DNA from: CAWJMD01 sp963845675
GTDB lineage: Bacteria; Actinomycetota; Actinomycetes; Actinomycetales; CAWJMD01
Length of the DNA stretch: 64,000 nt
Reading direction: 5' to 3'
Assembly: GCA_963845675.1 (NCBI GenBank)
Contig: CAWJSX010000001.1
Location: 1,674,001-1,738,000 of the forward strand
Shown here: positions 1 through 8,156 of the stretch, piece by piece
Position numbering within the stretch: position 1 is the stretch's first letter
Layout: the number at the start of each line of letters is the position of its first letter
Notes under the pieces: generated by a model
What the model was told of the DNA's origin: nothing
What the model saw: the letters and a program-made list of their open reading frames with translations, nothing else
Databases searched by the model: none
Made by a program: the position numbers and the translations under genes

Positions 1-575
1 TCGGCCTCGGCGAGCTCGGCCTCCAGGGCCTCCTCGCTGATCCGCTGCGAGATGTTGACCACGAGCACGTCGTCGTCGATGGCGAGCACGGAGCCCTCGG
101 GCAGGGTCACGTCGCCGGCCAGGATGCGCGAGCCGGCCTTCATGCCCTCGACCGACACCTCGACGTACGTCGGGATGTGGGTGGCCTCGGCCTCCAGCAG
201 CAGCGTCTGGCTCTCGAGGTTCACCATGGTCTCGGGGGCGGCGTCGCCGACCACGTGCACGGAGACGTCGACCTCGACCTTCTCGCCGCGACGCACGACC
301 ACGAGGTCGACGTGCTCGATCACCTGTCGGACCGGGTCGCGCTGCACGTCCTTCGCGAGGGCCAGCACGGTCTCGGAGCCCTCGATCTCGATCGACAGCA
401 GGGCGTTGGCGTACTTGAGCGCCAGCATCGTGTCGTGACCGGGCAGCGAGATGTGCTGGGGGTCCTGGCCGTGGCCGTAGACGACGGCGGGGATCTGGTG
501 GGCACGCCGGGTGCGGCGGGCCGCGCCCTTGCCGAACTCGGTGCGGGGCTGGGCGACGAGCTTGATCTCTGACAC
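1..575 (-). CDS. rplY: 50S ribosomal protein L25 / general stress protein Ctc (C-terminus cut by window edge)
   Basis: The protein binds 5S rRNA in the large ribosomal subunit. Reading from the GTG at 575 gives a protein beginning MSEIKLVAQPRTEFGKGAAR, the typical L25 opening, with an AGGAG about 8 bases upstream. About 191 codons are visible: an N-terminal 5S-binding domain (roughly residues 1-92) followed by the TL5/Ctc beta domain that marks the long bacterial form. The visible end is acidic (EEALEAELAEAE) and runs off the left edge, so the stop is not seen. Family members of this type are usually about 190-220 residues, so little is missing. In other actinobacteria rplY lies just downstream of prs-glmU. 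Here a tauE/rrf2 pair sits between them. The frame is intact. Identity is secure from the N-terminal half and context. Confidence 0.93.
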   Translation of the reverse strand, partial: MSEIKLVAQPRTEFGKGAARRTRRAHQIPAVVYGHGQDPQHISLPGHDTMLALKYANALLSIEIEGSETVLALAKDVQRDPVRQVIEHVDLVVVRRGEKVEVDVSVHVVGDAAPETMVNLESQTLLLEAEATHIPTYVEVSVEGMKAGSRILAGDVTLPEGSVLAIDDDVLVVNISQRISEEALEAELAEA

Positions 576-616
576 TGAGGGACTCCTGGACGTCGGGTGC
601 TTCGTGGTCGGTGGGC

Positions 617-633
617 CCTCCGCGGGACGGAGG
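617..633. other. short hairpin between tauE and rplY
   Basis: CCTCCG and CGGAGG form a 6-bp stem with a 5-base loop in the 204-base gap between tauE and rplY (576-779). There is no T-run on either side, so it may be a weak terminator of the tauE transcript or a leader structure of rplY. Nothing else stands out in the gap. Confidence 0.3.
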
Positions 634-779
634 TGGCCTCGACGCGGGACGCGACACGGTGACGGTGAGAGCGCGCGACCGGCGCAGGCAGGCCCGATCG
701 GACCCAGCCCACCGCGTCGATCACGGACGCAGGACCAACCGGTCCGTGGCACGTCCCTCGCCGAGGCAACCGCGAAAGC

Positions 780-1721
780 CTACCTGACGCGGGCGAGGTC
801 CTCGTCCTCGGCATCGGGCCCGCCACCCGACGCCGACCCGGGCTCCCGCGCACCCGCGGAGACGCCTGCGGTCTCTCGCCGGTGCACGGTCACGGCCACC
901 GCCAGCGCCACGGCCCACGCCACCAGTACCACCGGGTACGCCAGCAGGCCCCAGCCGGTCTCGAGGTCCAAGGCGCGAAGCAGGGTGCGGCTGTTCGTGA
1001 GGACGATCACGCCGCCGACCGCTGCCCCCAGGACGCGGGCCGGCACGTACCGGACGAGCGCCGCCGCCACCGGGGCGGCCAGGACACCACCCGCCAGCAG
1101 CGCGGTGACCACCTGCAGGTCGAGCACCTGGGACCCGAGGCCGAGGAAGAACCCGGCGCTGGCGGCCACCGCGACCGCGAACTCCGAGGTGTCGACGGTC
1201 CCGATCACCTTGCGGGGCTCCATCCGTCCGTCCGCGAGCAGCGCGGGCGTCGCCACGGGGCCCCACCCGCCCCCTCCGCTGGCGTCGACGAACCCCCCGA
1301 ACAGGCCGACCGGCACGAGGAAGCGCGACCTCACACGACCCGCTCGCCGCGCGAGGGACCCGAAGGTGAAGCGGAGTGCCACGTAGACGCCCAGCCCGAG
1401 GAGCAGCACCGACATCCACGGTGCCGCCCAGGCAGTGCTGAGGTGCGAGAGGACGGTGGCGCCGAGGAAGGCGCCGACGGCGCCCGGTACCGCGATCCGC
1501 CGGACCACCCGCCACTCGACGTTGCCGAAGCGCCAGTGGGCCGCTCCCGACACCAGCGTCGTCCCGACCTCGGCCAGGTGCACGGACGCCGACACGACCG
1601 CCGGCGCGGTACCCGCCGCGAGCAGCAGCGTGGACGAGGTGACGCCGTAGGCCATGCCCAGGCTGCCGTCCACGAGCTGCGCGGCGAGGCCGACGACGGC
1701 CAGCACGATCCAGTTCCGCAT
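780..1721 (-). CDS. TauE/SafE family membrane exporter
   Basis: This is an integral membrane protein of the TauE/SafE (DUF81) family, whose members move small organic or inorganic sulfur anions such as sulfite or sulfoacetate across the inner membrane. The 313-residue frame has about eight hydrophobic segments in two homologous halves. The first half starts with VGLAAQLVDGSLGMAYGVTS near residue 10 and the second contains FGGFVDASGGGGWGPVATP near residue 145, both typical of the family. The C-terminal ~25 residues are charged and lie in the cytoplasm or are disordered. An Rrf2-type regulator lies immediately upstream on the same strand, which suggests control by sulfur or redox status. The exact substrate cannot be read from the sequence. 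The frame is intact. Confidence 0.85.
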   Translation of the reverse strand: MRNWIVLAVVGLAAQLVDGSLGMAYGVTSSTLLLAAGTAPAVVSASVHLAEVGTTLVSGAAHWRFGNVEWRVVRRIAVPGAVGAFLGATVLSHLSTAWAAPWMSVLLLGLGVYVALRFTFGSLARRAGRVRSRFLVPVGLFGGFVDASGGGGWGPVATPALLADGRMEPRKVIGTVDTSEFAVAVAASAGFFLGLGSQVLDLQVVTALLAGGVLAAPVAAALVRYVPARVLGAAVGGVIVLTNSRTLLRALDLETGWGLLAYPVVLVAWAVALAVAVTVHRRETAGVSAGAREPGSASGGGPDAEDEDLARVR

Positions 1722-1827
1722 CGTCGCTCCAGGCAGTGGGATCGACCCGTCGCGTCACGACAAAGTCGACTGATCCGGTCGAGAATGGTGAGAGCCTGCC
1801 AGCGTGCTGGTCGTCGACCAAGTGGAG

Positions 1828-1839
1828 AGACGATCGTCT
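1828..1839. promoter_or_regulatory. perfect 12-bp palindrome upstream of tauE
   Basis: AGACGATCGTCT is a perfect palindrome in the 160-base gap between rrf2 (ends 1882) and tauE (starts 1721). A shorter AGTCGACT lies closer to tauE at about 1766. Its place upstream of tauE and next to an Rrf2 gene makes it a candidate operator. This is inference only. Confidence 0.35.
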
Positions 1840-1881
1840 TGTCCAGTGGGACGACGTGGGGGGACCTGCCGAGCGATGCGC

Positions 1882-2313
1882 TCAGTCGAGCAGCGCGGTC
1901 ACGTCCGGCGGCAACGCCCCCGCCACCACGTCGGCGACGGAGGTGCGTTCGAGGATGTGGCGCTCAGCGGCACGCAGCGCCACCCACACCTCGCGCAGGT
2001 GCACCGACGAGCCGGTGTAGTCCAGGTGCTCCGGCCGGGTGTTCCGGACGGTCGCCAGCGGGCCGTCGATCACGCGGATGATGTCGGCGATGCTCAGCTC
2101 GCCCGCCGCGACGGCGAGGCGGTGACCGCCTTCGGGGCCGCGGCGCGAGTCGACCAGGCCTCCGCGCCGCAGGTCACGCAGGATGCCCTCCAGGAAGCGC
2201 TGCGGGATGCCCTCACGGGCCGCGACGACCTCGCTGGTCAGGCTGTCCGGCTCGGCGGCCGCCAGGGCGCAGGCCGCCCGCAGGGCGTAGTCGACCTTCG
2301 CGGTCAGCCTCAC
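1882..2313 (-). CDS. Rrf2 family transcriptional regulator
   Basis: A 143-residue winged-helix regulator opening with MRLTAKVDYALRAACALAAA, the classic Rrf2 start. The helix-turn-helix spans about residues 10-60 (SEVVAAREGIPQRFLEGIL) and the wing contains RGPEGGHRLAV. A dimerisation helix follows (ADIIRVIDGPLA). The three clustered cysteines used by IscR, NsrR or RsrR to bind an iron-sulfur cluster are absent; the only cysteine is near residue 16. It therefore more resembles cluster-free members such as CymR, which controls cysteine and sulfur metabolism. It lies directly upstream of the tauE/safE exporter on the same strand, so control of sulfur efflux is a reasonable but unproven role. The prs stop is only about 20 bases away on the other side. 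Confidence 0.85.
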   Translation of the reverse strand: MRLTAKVDYALRAACALAAAEPDSLTSEVVAAREGIPQRFLEGILRDLRRGGLVDSRRGPEGGHRLAVAAGELSIADIIRVIDGPLATVRNTRPEHLDYTGSSVHLREVWVALRAAERHILERTSVADVVAGALPPDVTALLD

Positions 2314-2334
2314 GTGGCCGGTGGGGCACAGTCG

Positions 2335-3312
2335 TCAGGCATTGCCCTCGAACAGGCTGGTGACGGACCCGTCGTCGAAGACCTCGCGGATCGCGCGGGC
2401 GATCAGGGGCGCGATCGACAGCACCGTCAGGGTGGGGAAGTGCCGGTCCTCGGGGATCGGGAGCGTGTTGGTGACGACGACCTCGGAGATGGGGCCGTTC
2501 TTCAGCCGGTCGACGGCCGGGCCCGACAGCACGGCGTGCGTCGAGGTCACGATGACGTCCCCGGCGCCGTTCTCCTTCAGCGCCTCGGCCGCCTGCACGA
2601 TGGTCCCGGCGGTGTCGATCATGTCGTCGACGAGCACGCAGGTACGCCCGGCGACGTCACCGACGACCTCGTGCACCTTGGACTGGTTGGGCACGTTCGG
2701 GTCGCGGCGCTTGTGGATGATCGCCAGGGGCGCTCCGAGGCGGTCGGACCACAGGTCGGCGACCCGGACGCGGCCGGCGTCGGGCGAGACGATGGTGAGC
2801 TTGGAGCGGTCGACGCGCGTCCGCACGTAGTCCGCGAGCAGGGGCAGCGCCCACAGGTGGTCGACCGGCCCGTCGAAGAAGCCCTGGATCTGCGAGGTGT
2901 GCAGGTCGACGCTCATCAGGCGGTTGGCACCGGCCGTCTTGTACAGGTCGGCGACGAGGCGCGCCGAGATCGGCTCGCGGCCACGGTGCTTCTTGTCCTG
3001 GCGCGCGTACGGGAAGAAGGGGGCGATCATCGTGATGCGCTTCGCCGAGGCCCGCTTCAGCGCGTCGGCCATCAGCAGGTGCTCCATCAGCCACTGGTTG
3101 ATGGGCGCGCAGTGGCTCTGCAGCACGAACGTGTCGCAGCCGCGCACGCTCTCGCCGAAGCGCACGTAGATCTCGCCGTTGGCGAAGTCGTAGGCCGAGG
3201 TCGGCACCAGCTCGACGCCCAGCTCGGCCGCGACCTCCTCGGCCAGCTCGGGGTGGGCTCGGCCGCTGATGAGCACCATCCGCTTCTCGCTCGTGGTGGT
3301 GATCCCGGTCAT
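2335..3312 (-). CDS. prs: ribose-phosphate pyrophosphokinase
   Basis: The enzyme makes PRPP from ribose 5-phosphate and ATP, feeding purine, pyrimidine, histidine, tryptophan and NAD synthesis in the cytoplasm. The intact 325-residue frame is full length for the class I enzyme. It has the ATP-binding flexible loop region FFPYARQDKKHRGREPIS near residues 98-116, the ribose-5-phosphate/PRPP signature VLVDDMIDTAGTI near residue 225, and the conserved substrate-binding helix around SPDAGRVRVADLWSDRLG. The ATG at 3312 overlaps the glmU stop by four bases (ATGA), so prs is translated after glmU from one transcript. The glmU-prs pair is conserved in actinobacteria. Confidence 0.97.
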   Translation of the reverse strand: MTGITTTSEKRMVLISGRAHPELAEEVAAELGVELVPTSAYDFANGEIYVRFGESVRGCDTFVLQSHCAPINQWLMEHLLMADALKRASAKRITMIAPFFPYARQDKKHRGREPISARLVADLYKTAGANRLMSVDLHTSQIQGFFDGPVDHLWALPLLADYVRTRVDRSKLTIVSPDAGRVRVADLWSDRLGAPLAIIHKRRDPNVPNQSKVHEVVGDVAGRTCVLVDDMIDTAGTIVQAAEALKENGAGDVIVTSTHAVLSGPAVDRLKNGPISEVVVTNTLPIPEDRHFPTLTVLSIAPLIARAIREVFDDGSVTSLFEGNA

Positions 3313-4841
3313 GCGCTGGTCCCTGCTCCCTGGTCGCGTGCCGTGCGCTCGTCGCGCTGGTCGTCGCCCCGTGCGTCCGGCGCCGTCGCACCGTCCGCCC
3401 TCGCCGCGGCCTCGGCCGCGGGGCTTCCCGGTCGTCGCCGGGCCACCCAGCCCTCGACGTTGCGCTGCTGCCCCCGTGCCACCGCCATCGCACCCGGTGG
3501 GACGTCCTGCGTGATCACCGAGCCCGCCGCCGTGTAGGCGCCGTCCCCGATCGTCACGGGAGCCACCAGCATGCTGTCGCTGCCGACCCGCGCGTGGTCG
3601 CCCACGACGGTGCGGTGCTTGGACACACCGTCGTAGTTGACGAAGATCGTGGCGGCGCCGATGTTCGCGCCCACCCCGATCTCGGCGTCGCCCACGTAGG
3701 TGAGGTGAGGCACCTTCGAGCCCTCGCCGATCACCGCGTTCTTCGTCTCGACGAAGCCGCCGATCTTCCCCCTGGCGCCGAGCCGGGTGCCGGGGCGCAG
3801 GAAGCTGAACGGACCGACGGTGGCCCCGTCACCGACCTCCGCGCCCTGGGCGTGCGACCGCACGACGGAGGCGCCGGCACCGATCCGGCAGTCGGTCAGG
3901 GTGGAGTCGGGCCCGACGACGGCGCCCTCGGCGACGGACGTCGTCCCCTTGAGCTGCACGCCGGGCAGGAGCGTCACGTCGCGGGACAGCGTCACGTCGG
4001 CGTCGACCCAGGTGGTCACCGGGTCGACGACGGTCACGCCGGAACGCATCCAGTCCTCGACGACCCGGCGGTTCAGCTCGGCCCCCATCCGGGCCAGCTG
4101 CACGCGGTCGTTGACGCCCTCCGTCTGCCAGACGTCGTCGATGCGGTGCGCGGCCACCGTGCCGCCCGCCTGTCGCGCCAGCGCCAGCACGTCGGTGAGG
4201 TAGACCTCGCCCTGCGCGTTGTCGCTGCCGACGCGGGCGAGCGTGTCCACGAGGACCTCGGCGTCGAAGGCGTACAGGCCGGAGTTGATCTCGGTGATCG
4301 CGCGCTGCCCCTCGTCGGCGTCCTTGTGCTCGACGATGCCCGCGACGTAGCCGTCGGCGTCCCGCACGATCCGCCCGTAGCCGGTGGGGTCGTCCACGTC
4401 GGCGGTGATCACGGTCACGGCGTGACCGCCGCCCTCGTGGGCGGTGACGAGGCCGGCCAGCGTCGTCCCGGTGAGCAGGGGCACGTCCCCGTAGGTGACC
4501 ACGACGGTGCCGGTCAGCGGACCCTGCTCCCCCTCGGCCCGGCGGGCGACCTCGAGCGCGTCCAGGCCGCACTGCACGGCCCGGCCGGTGCCGGGCACGT
4601 CGTCCTGGTCGGCGACCAGGGCCTGCGGGTCGAGCTCGGCGGCGTGCGCCGCCACGCGGTCGCGCTCGTGGCGCACGACGAGCACGAGGTGCTGGGGGTC
4701 GAGCGCGGACACGGCGGCGACGGCGTGGCCCAGGAGGCTCCGGCCGGCGACCTCGTGCAGGACCTTCGGGGTGGACGACTTCATCCGGGTCCCCTCGCCA
4801 GCGGCGAGGACCAGGGCTGCGGCCGGACGGCTCGAGCTCAC
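3309..4841 (-). CDS. glmU: bifunctional UDP-N-acetylglucosamine pyrophosphorylase / glucosamine-1-phosphate N-acetyltransferase
   Basis: GlmU carries out the last two steps to UDP-GlcNAc, the precursor of peptidoglycan: acetylation of glucosamine 1-phosphate and transfer of UMP from UTP. The N-terminal nucleotidyltransferase domain starts with the signature LVLAAGEGTRMKSSTPKVLH near residues 11-30. The C-terminal third is a left-handed beta helix with hexapeptide repeats and ends with the acetyltransferase region (VFVNYDGVSKHRTVVGD, then GSVITQDVPPGAMAVARG). The protein is 510 residues, longer than the ~456 of E. coli, because of a ~40-residue low-complexity charged tail, as is common in actinobacteria. 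It overlaps prs by 4 bases. The frame is intact. Confidence 0.97.
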   Translation of the reverse strand: MSSSRPAAALVLAAGEGTRMKSSTPKVLHEVAGRSLLGHAVAAVSALDPQHLVLVVRHERDRVAAHAAELDPQALVADQDDVPGTGRAVQCGLDALEVARRAEGEQGPLTGTVVVTYGDVPLLTGTTLAGLVTAHEGGGHAVTVITADVDDPTGYGRIVRDADGYVAGIVEHKDADEGQRAITEINSGLYAFDAEVLVDTLARVGSDNAQGEVYLTDVLALARQAGGTVAAHRIDDVWQTEGVNDRVQLARMGAELNRRVVEDWMRSGVTVVDPVTTWVDADVTLSRDVTLLPGVQLKGTTSVAEGAVVGPDSTLTDCRIGAGASVVRSHAQGAEVGDGATVGPFSFLRPGTRLGARGKIGGFVETKNAVIGEGSKVPHLTYVGDAEIGVGANIGAATIFVNYDGVSKHRTVVGDHARVGSDSMLVAPVTIGDGAYTAAGSVITQDVPPGAMAVARGQQRNVEGWVARRRPGSPAAEAAARADGATAPDARGDDQRDERTARDQGAGTSA

Positions 4842-4918
4842 GCGGGCGATCTCCTCGTCGAAGCGGGCGGGGGGTGATCGATGCGCATGCTACCGGCCGT
4901 GACGAGCCCCGCCGTCGG

Positions 4919-4989
4919 CTCCCCCGCGAGGACTCGAACCTCGATTCGCGGTTCCAAAGACCGCTGTCCTGCCGTTGGACGACGGGGGA
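4919..4989 (-). tRNA. tRNA-Gln (anticodon UUG)
   Basis: The reverse strand folds as a full cloverleaf of 71 nt: acceptor stem TCCCCCG/CGGGGGA, a D arm with GTCC/GGAC, anticodon stem GCGGT/ACCGC holding loop CTTTGGA (anticodon TTG), and a T arm with CGAGG/CCTCG and loop TTCGAGT. The discriminator base is G. CCA is not encoded; the next bases read CCG. It lies about 80 bases upstream of glmU on the same strand. Confidence 0.96.
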
Positions 4990-5070
4990 CGGTGCGGCCC
5001 AGTGTGCCAGCGGCGGGTGGACGGTCGCTGCGCGGTCGCGGACGGCCGTCCGACGGCCTGCGGTAGCGAA

Positions 5071-5100
5071 GTTACGGTCTCGTAGGTTACGGTGGCGTAG
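5071..5100 (+). promoter_or_regulatory. two tandem dyad repeats upstream of the desaturase gene
   Basis: Two 15-base units stand head to tail: GTTACGGTCTCGTAG (5071-5085) and GTTACGGTGGCGTAG (5086-5100). Each contains the dyad TACG-N4-CGTA, at 5073-5084 and 5088-5099. They end 30 bases before the desaturase start at 5130, where a promoter would be expected. This looks like a double operator, plausibly bound by the TetR protein encoded just downstream of the desaturase. Confidence 0.55.
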
Positions 5101-5129
5101 CCCGTTCGACCTCGTTCGGAAGGACCCCG

Positions 5130-6083
5130 ATGACCGCCCTGGACACGACCGACCTGCAGACGCGCCTGCTGCACGAGCTCGAGCCCGTCGTCGAGGAGAA
5201 CCTCGAGCGGCACCTGAAGATCACCAAGGACTGGATGCCGCACGACTACGTGCCGTGGGACGAGGGCCGCAACTTCGCCTACCTGGGCGGCAGCGACTGG
5301 GAGCCGGGCGACAGCAAGCTCGACCCGGTGGCCAAGACGGCGATGATCGTCAACCTCCTGACCGAGGACAACCTCCCGAGCTACCACCGCGAGATCTCCG
5401 AGCGCTTCGGGCGCAACGGCGCCTGGGGCACCTGGGTCGGCCGCTGGACCGCCGAGGAGGGCCGTCACGGCGTCGCGCTGCGCGACTACCTCGTGGTGAC
5501 CCGCGGCGTGGACCCCGTCAAGCTCGAGGAGCTGCGGATGATCCACATGACCGCCGGCTACGACTCGGGCGACAAGAGCATGCTGCGCACGCTGGCGTAC
5601 GTGTCGTTCCAGGAGCTCGCGACGCGTGTCAGCCACCGCAACACGGGCAAGGCGACCGGCTGCCCCGTCGCCGAGGGGCTGCTGTCCCGGATCGCGCAGG
5701 ACGAGAACCTGCACATGGTCTTCTACCGCAACCTCCTGGCCGAGGCCTTCGACCGCGCGCCCGACGAGACGATGGAGGCGATCCGAGAAGAGGTCGTCGA
5801 CTTCCAGATGCCCGGCGCGACGATGCCCGACTACGGCCGCAACGCCATGACCATCGCCAAGGCCGGCATCTACGACCTCAAGCTCCACCACGACGAGGTG
5901 CTCAAGCCCGTCCTGAAGTTCTGGAAGGTGTTCGAGCGCACCGATCTCGGGCCGCGCGGCGAGCAGGCCCGCGAGGAGCTCTCCGCCTTCCTCGGCCAGC
6001 TCGACGACCAGGCGACGCGCTTCGTCACCAAGCGCGAGGAGGCGGCAGCCCGCAAGGCCGAGCGGATCGCCGCACAGGGGTGA
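5130..6083 (+). CDS. acyl-ACP desaturase (stearoyl-ACP desaturase type)
   Basis: A soluble di-iron enzyme that puts a double bond into a saturated acyl chain carried on ACP or CoA, supplying monounsaturated fatty acids for membrane lipids. The 317-residue frame has the two E-E/D-x-x-H iron motifs: EEGRH at about residues 109-113 and DENLH at about 191-195. Further ligand carboxylates are likely in TEDNLPSYH (~79) and QELATRVSHRN (~162). It resembles mycobacterial DesA1/DesA2. The ATG at 5130 follows a GGAAGGA ribosome site. The stop overlaps the GTG of the downstream TetR gene by four bases, so the two are co-transcribed. Tandem dyads at 5071-5100 probably control both. The frame is intact. 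Confidence 0.94.
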   Translation: MTALDTTDLQTRLLHELEPVVEENLERHLKITKDWMPHDYVPWDEGRNFAYLGGSDWEPGDSKLDPVAKTAMIVNLLTEDNLPSYHREISERFGRNGAWGTWVGRWTAEEGRHGVALRDYLVVTRGVDPVKLEELRMIHMTAGYDSGDKSMLRTLAYVSFQELATRVSHRNTGKATGCPVAEGLLSRIAQDENLHMVFYRNLLAEAFDRAPDETMEAIREEVVDFQMPGATMPDYGRNAMTIAKAGIYDLKLHHDEVLKPVLKFWKVFERTDLGPRGEQAREELSAFLGQLDDQATRFVTKREEAAARKAERIAAQG

Positions 6084-6775
6084 CCACGCCGGTTCGCCAG
6101 GATGGACGCGCCAGCACCCAGGCAGCCCGACCCAGGTCCAGCACGTCCAGGGCGCGGATGACGGGCAAGGAGCGGCGCGAGCAGCTGCTGCTCGTCGGAC
6201 GGAAGCTGTTCGCGCAGAAGGGCTTCGAGGGTACGAGCGTCGAGGAGATCGCGGCACGCGCCGAGGTCTCCAAGCCGGTCGTCTACGAGCACTTCGGTGG
6301 CAAGGAGGGCCTGTACGCGGTCGTCGTCGACCGCGAGATCACGGCCCTGCTGGAGTCGATCACCGGCGCGCTGGCGGCAGATGCCCACCCGCGCGTCCTG
6401 GCCGAGCGCGCCGCGCTGGGCCTCCTCGACTACATCGAGAGCTCGACGGACGGCTTCCGCATCCTCGTGCGGGACTCCCCCGTCACCCAGTCGACCGGCA
6501 GCTACGCCAGCCTGATCTCTGACGTGGCGAGCCAGGTGGAGCACATCCTGGCGGCGGCGTTCAAGCGCAGCGGCCTCGACACCAAGTTCGCCCCGATGTA
6601 CTCGCAGATGCTGGTCGGCATGGTCGCGCTCACGGGTCAGTGGTGGCTCGACTCCCGCAAGCCGAAGAAGCAGGACGTCGCGGCCCACCTGGTCAACCTC
6701 GCGTGGAACGGGCTGTCGAACCTCGAGCCCAAGCCTCGGCTCCACGACGGGCCGGACTCCGTGGCGCGTGGCTGA
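6080..6775 (+). CDS. TetR/AcrR family transcriptional regulator, desaturase-linked
   Basis: A one-component repressor or activator with an N-terminal helix-turn-helix (RKLFAQKGFEGTSVEEIAAR, then SKPVVYEHFGGKEGLYAVV) and an all-helical ligand domain likely to sense an acyl-CoA or another lipid. The GTG at 6080 overlaps the desaturase stop (GTGA). An internal ATG at 6158 (MTGKERREQ) is an alternative start and would remove a low-complexity leader. The sequence resembles, from memory, the mycobacterial TetR protein encoded next to glmU-prsA (Rv1019), which fits the conserved neighbourhood. It probably binds the tandem dyads at 5071-5100 and so autoregulates. The longer open frame that extends upstream to 4874 crosses the tRNA and desaturase genes and is an artefact. 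Confidence 0.88.
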   Translation: MTTPVRQDGRASTQAARPRSSTSRARMTGKERREQLLLVGRKLFAQKGFEGTSVEEIAARAEVSKPVVYEHFGGKEGLYAVVVDREITALLESITGALAADAHPRVLAERAALGLLDYIESSTDGFRILVRDSPVTQSTGSYASLISDVASQVEHILAAAFKRSGLDTKFAPMYSQMLVGMVALTGQWWLDSRKPKKQDVAAHLVNLAWNGLSNLEPKPRLHDGPDSVARG

Positions 6776-6779
6776 CGCG

Positions 6780-7424
6780 TCAGCCGCCCTCCTCGTCGAC
6801 GTCCGAACCCACGCTCCGCAGCGACGTCCTCTGCGCTCCGGAGATCTTCCGGTTGACCGAGAACAGGCGTCCGAGCACCGGCATCAGCACGATGTTGAGG
6901 CCGTGCAGGATGCCGATCACGAGCAGGATGCCGCCCACCTTGGCCGCGGACTCCTTGAGCTGCTCCGCCCCCACCACGCCCGCCCATGACCGGGGCGCCT
7001 CGAAGCGGACGGTGAAGAGGATGTAGGCGGAGAAGATGAGGTAGTACACGATGTCCGTCAGCACGATGTAGCTCTTGCCGGTCAACGGGTTGTCGTGGAA
7101 GACGTCGGCCGCGTAGGCGCGTCCGAACCGCTTGATGAACGGTCCCAGCCACAGCGCGATCACCACGAGCAACCCCGTGGTCAGCACCTCCAGCACCCAC
7201 CAGGGCATGACGAACCTCCCGTTGTCGACGGAGCAGAACGGAACGACGAGCACGGCCGTCAGCACGGCGCCGAGCAGGAGCCTGACCAGCAGGCCGCGCC
7301 GTTCGGCGCTGGACCGGCGGTCGGCGTCGATGCTCAGCTGGACGCGCTCGAACAGGTCAGGCGACGGAGTCTCCGAGGCGGAACCGACCAGCGCATCGTG
7401 AAGTCGGCTCTCCAGGTTGCTCAT
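6780..7424 (-). CDS. four-TM membrane protein, probable anti-sigma partner
   Basis: I do not recognise a named family. The ~214-residue protein has a soluble N-terminal stretch (residues 1-40, LESRLHDALVGSASETPSPDLF) resembling the cytoplasmic start of some anti-sigma proteins. Four hydrophobic segments follow, at roughly residues 45-65, 75-95, 122-142 and 165-185, and then a short basic-to-acidic tail. The HxxxCxxC zinc motif of classical anti-sigma factors is absent. The ATG at 7424 overlaps the stop of the upstream sigma factor gene by one base and has a GGAGG seven bases before it. A GTG at 7427 is possible. Gene order alone makes it the likely regulator of that sigma factor. It is convergent with the TetR gene, 4 bases apart. 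Confidence 0.65.
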   Translation of the reverse strand: MSNLESRLHDALVGSASETPSPDLFERVQLSIDADRRSSAERRGLLVRLLLGAVLTAVLVVPFCSVDNGRFVMPWWVLEVLTTGLLVVIALWLGPFIKRFGRAYAADVFHDNPLTGKSYIVLTDIVYYLIFSAYILFTVRFEAPRSWAGVVGAEQLKESAAKVGGILLVIGILHGLNIVLMPVLGRLFSVNRKISGAQRTSLRSVGSDVDEEGG

Positions 7425-8011
7425 CACTCCACCTCCAGGGTCGACCGCAGTGAGCGAAGACCGCGCTGCAGGTGCGTCTTGACCGAGTTCGACGACAGGC
7501 CCAGCGTCTCGGCGACCTCTGCCACACCGAGCTCCAGGTAGTAGTGCAGGACCACGCAGTCCCGCTGCCGTCTCGGCAGGCCGCGCAGAGCCGTGAGCAC
7601 CTCACGGTGCCTCTCCTCGTCGGCGACGACCTCCTCGACCGAGGGCGGGTGCTCCTGGGCAGGCGGCCGGTGCCGCAACGACACCAGGCCCCGACGGTTG
7701 TGGTCGCGAGCCAGGTTGAGCACGATCGACCGCAGGTATGCCGCCGCCTTGCCCTGCTCGCGGATGCGGTGTGCCGACCGAGCGAGGCGGATGAACGCCT
7801 CCTGCACCAGGTCCTCGGCCGCGGCGCGGTCGTCGACGAACCACCGCGCGAGCTGCACGAGCCGAGTCGCCTCCTGCGCGAAGAGCAGGGCGACGAGCTC
7901 TTCGGCCGGCAGCGGCCACGCCCCGGCCGCGACGTCGCCCGGCTCGGCTGCACGGGCAGGCGCCGCCGGCACGACGCGGCGACGTGCGGTCAGGTCCATT
8001 GCCTCCATCAC
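7424..8011 (-). CDS. ECF RNA polymerase sigma factor (SigE/SigM-like)
   Basis: A group IV sigma factor of about 195 residues that directs RNA polymerase to stress promoters. Region 2 contains RWFVDDRAAAEDLVQEAFIR near residues 57-76 and region 4 contains LPRRQRDCVVLHYYLELGVA and LGLSSNSVKTHLQRGL near residues 145-185, covering the -10 and -35 recognition helices. The first ~35 residues are an Ala/Pro-rich extension. Starts at 8011 (GTG), 8008 (ATG) or 7999 (ATG) are all in frame and I cannot separate them. It is co-transcribed with the downstream membrane protein, a typical sigma/anti-sigma layout, and is divergent from a secreted SOD-like gene. Confidence 0.88.
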   Translation of the reverse strand: MMEAMDLTARRRVVPAAPARAAEPGDVAAGAWPLPAEELVALLFAQEATRLVQLARWFVDDRAAAEDLVQEAFIRLARSAHRIREQGKAAAYLRSIVLNLARDHNRRGLVSLRHRPPAQEHPPSVEEVVADEERHREVLTALRGLPRRQRDCVVLHYYLELGVAEVAETLGLSSNSVKTHLQRGLRSLRSTLEVE

Positions 8012-8156
8012 CCCAACTGACGTGCGACCAGCCCTCAGCGGGTGACACGCGCGCCGGACGAGATCCGTTCGGATCCGGTGTCACCCGTCCGACCGGCACT
8101 GAGCGTCTCTTCCCCTGAGCCGACCGGCTCGTCCAGCATCCTCCGAGGAGAACCTC

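Noticed and set aside
4874..6775. Single 633-codon protein reaching from the tRNA region to the TetR stop
   Set aside because: The upstream two thirds is an out-of-frame reading of the tRNA and desaturase genes. Only the part from 6080 (or 6158) is a TetR protein.
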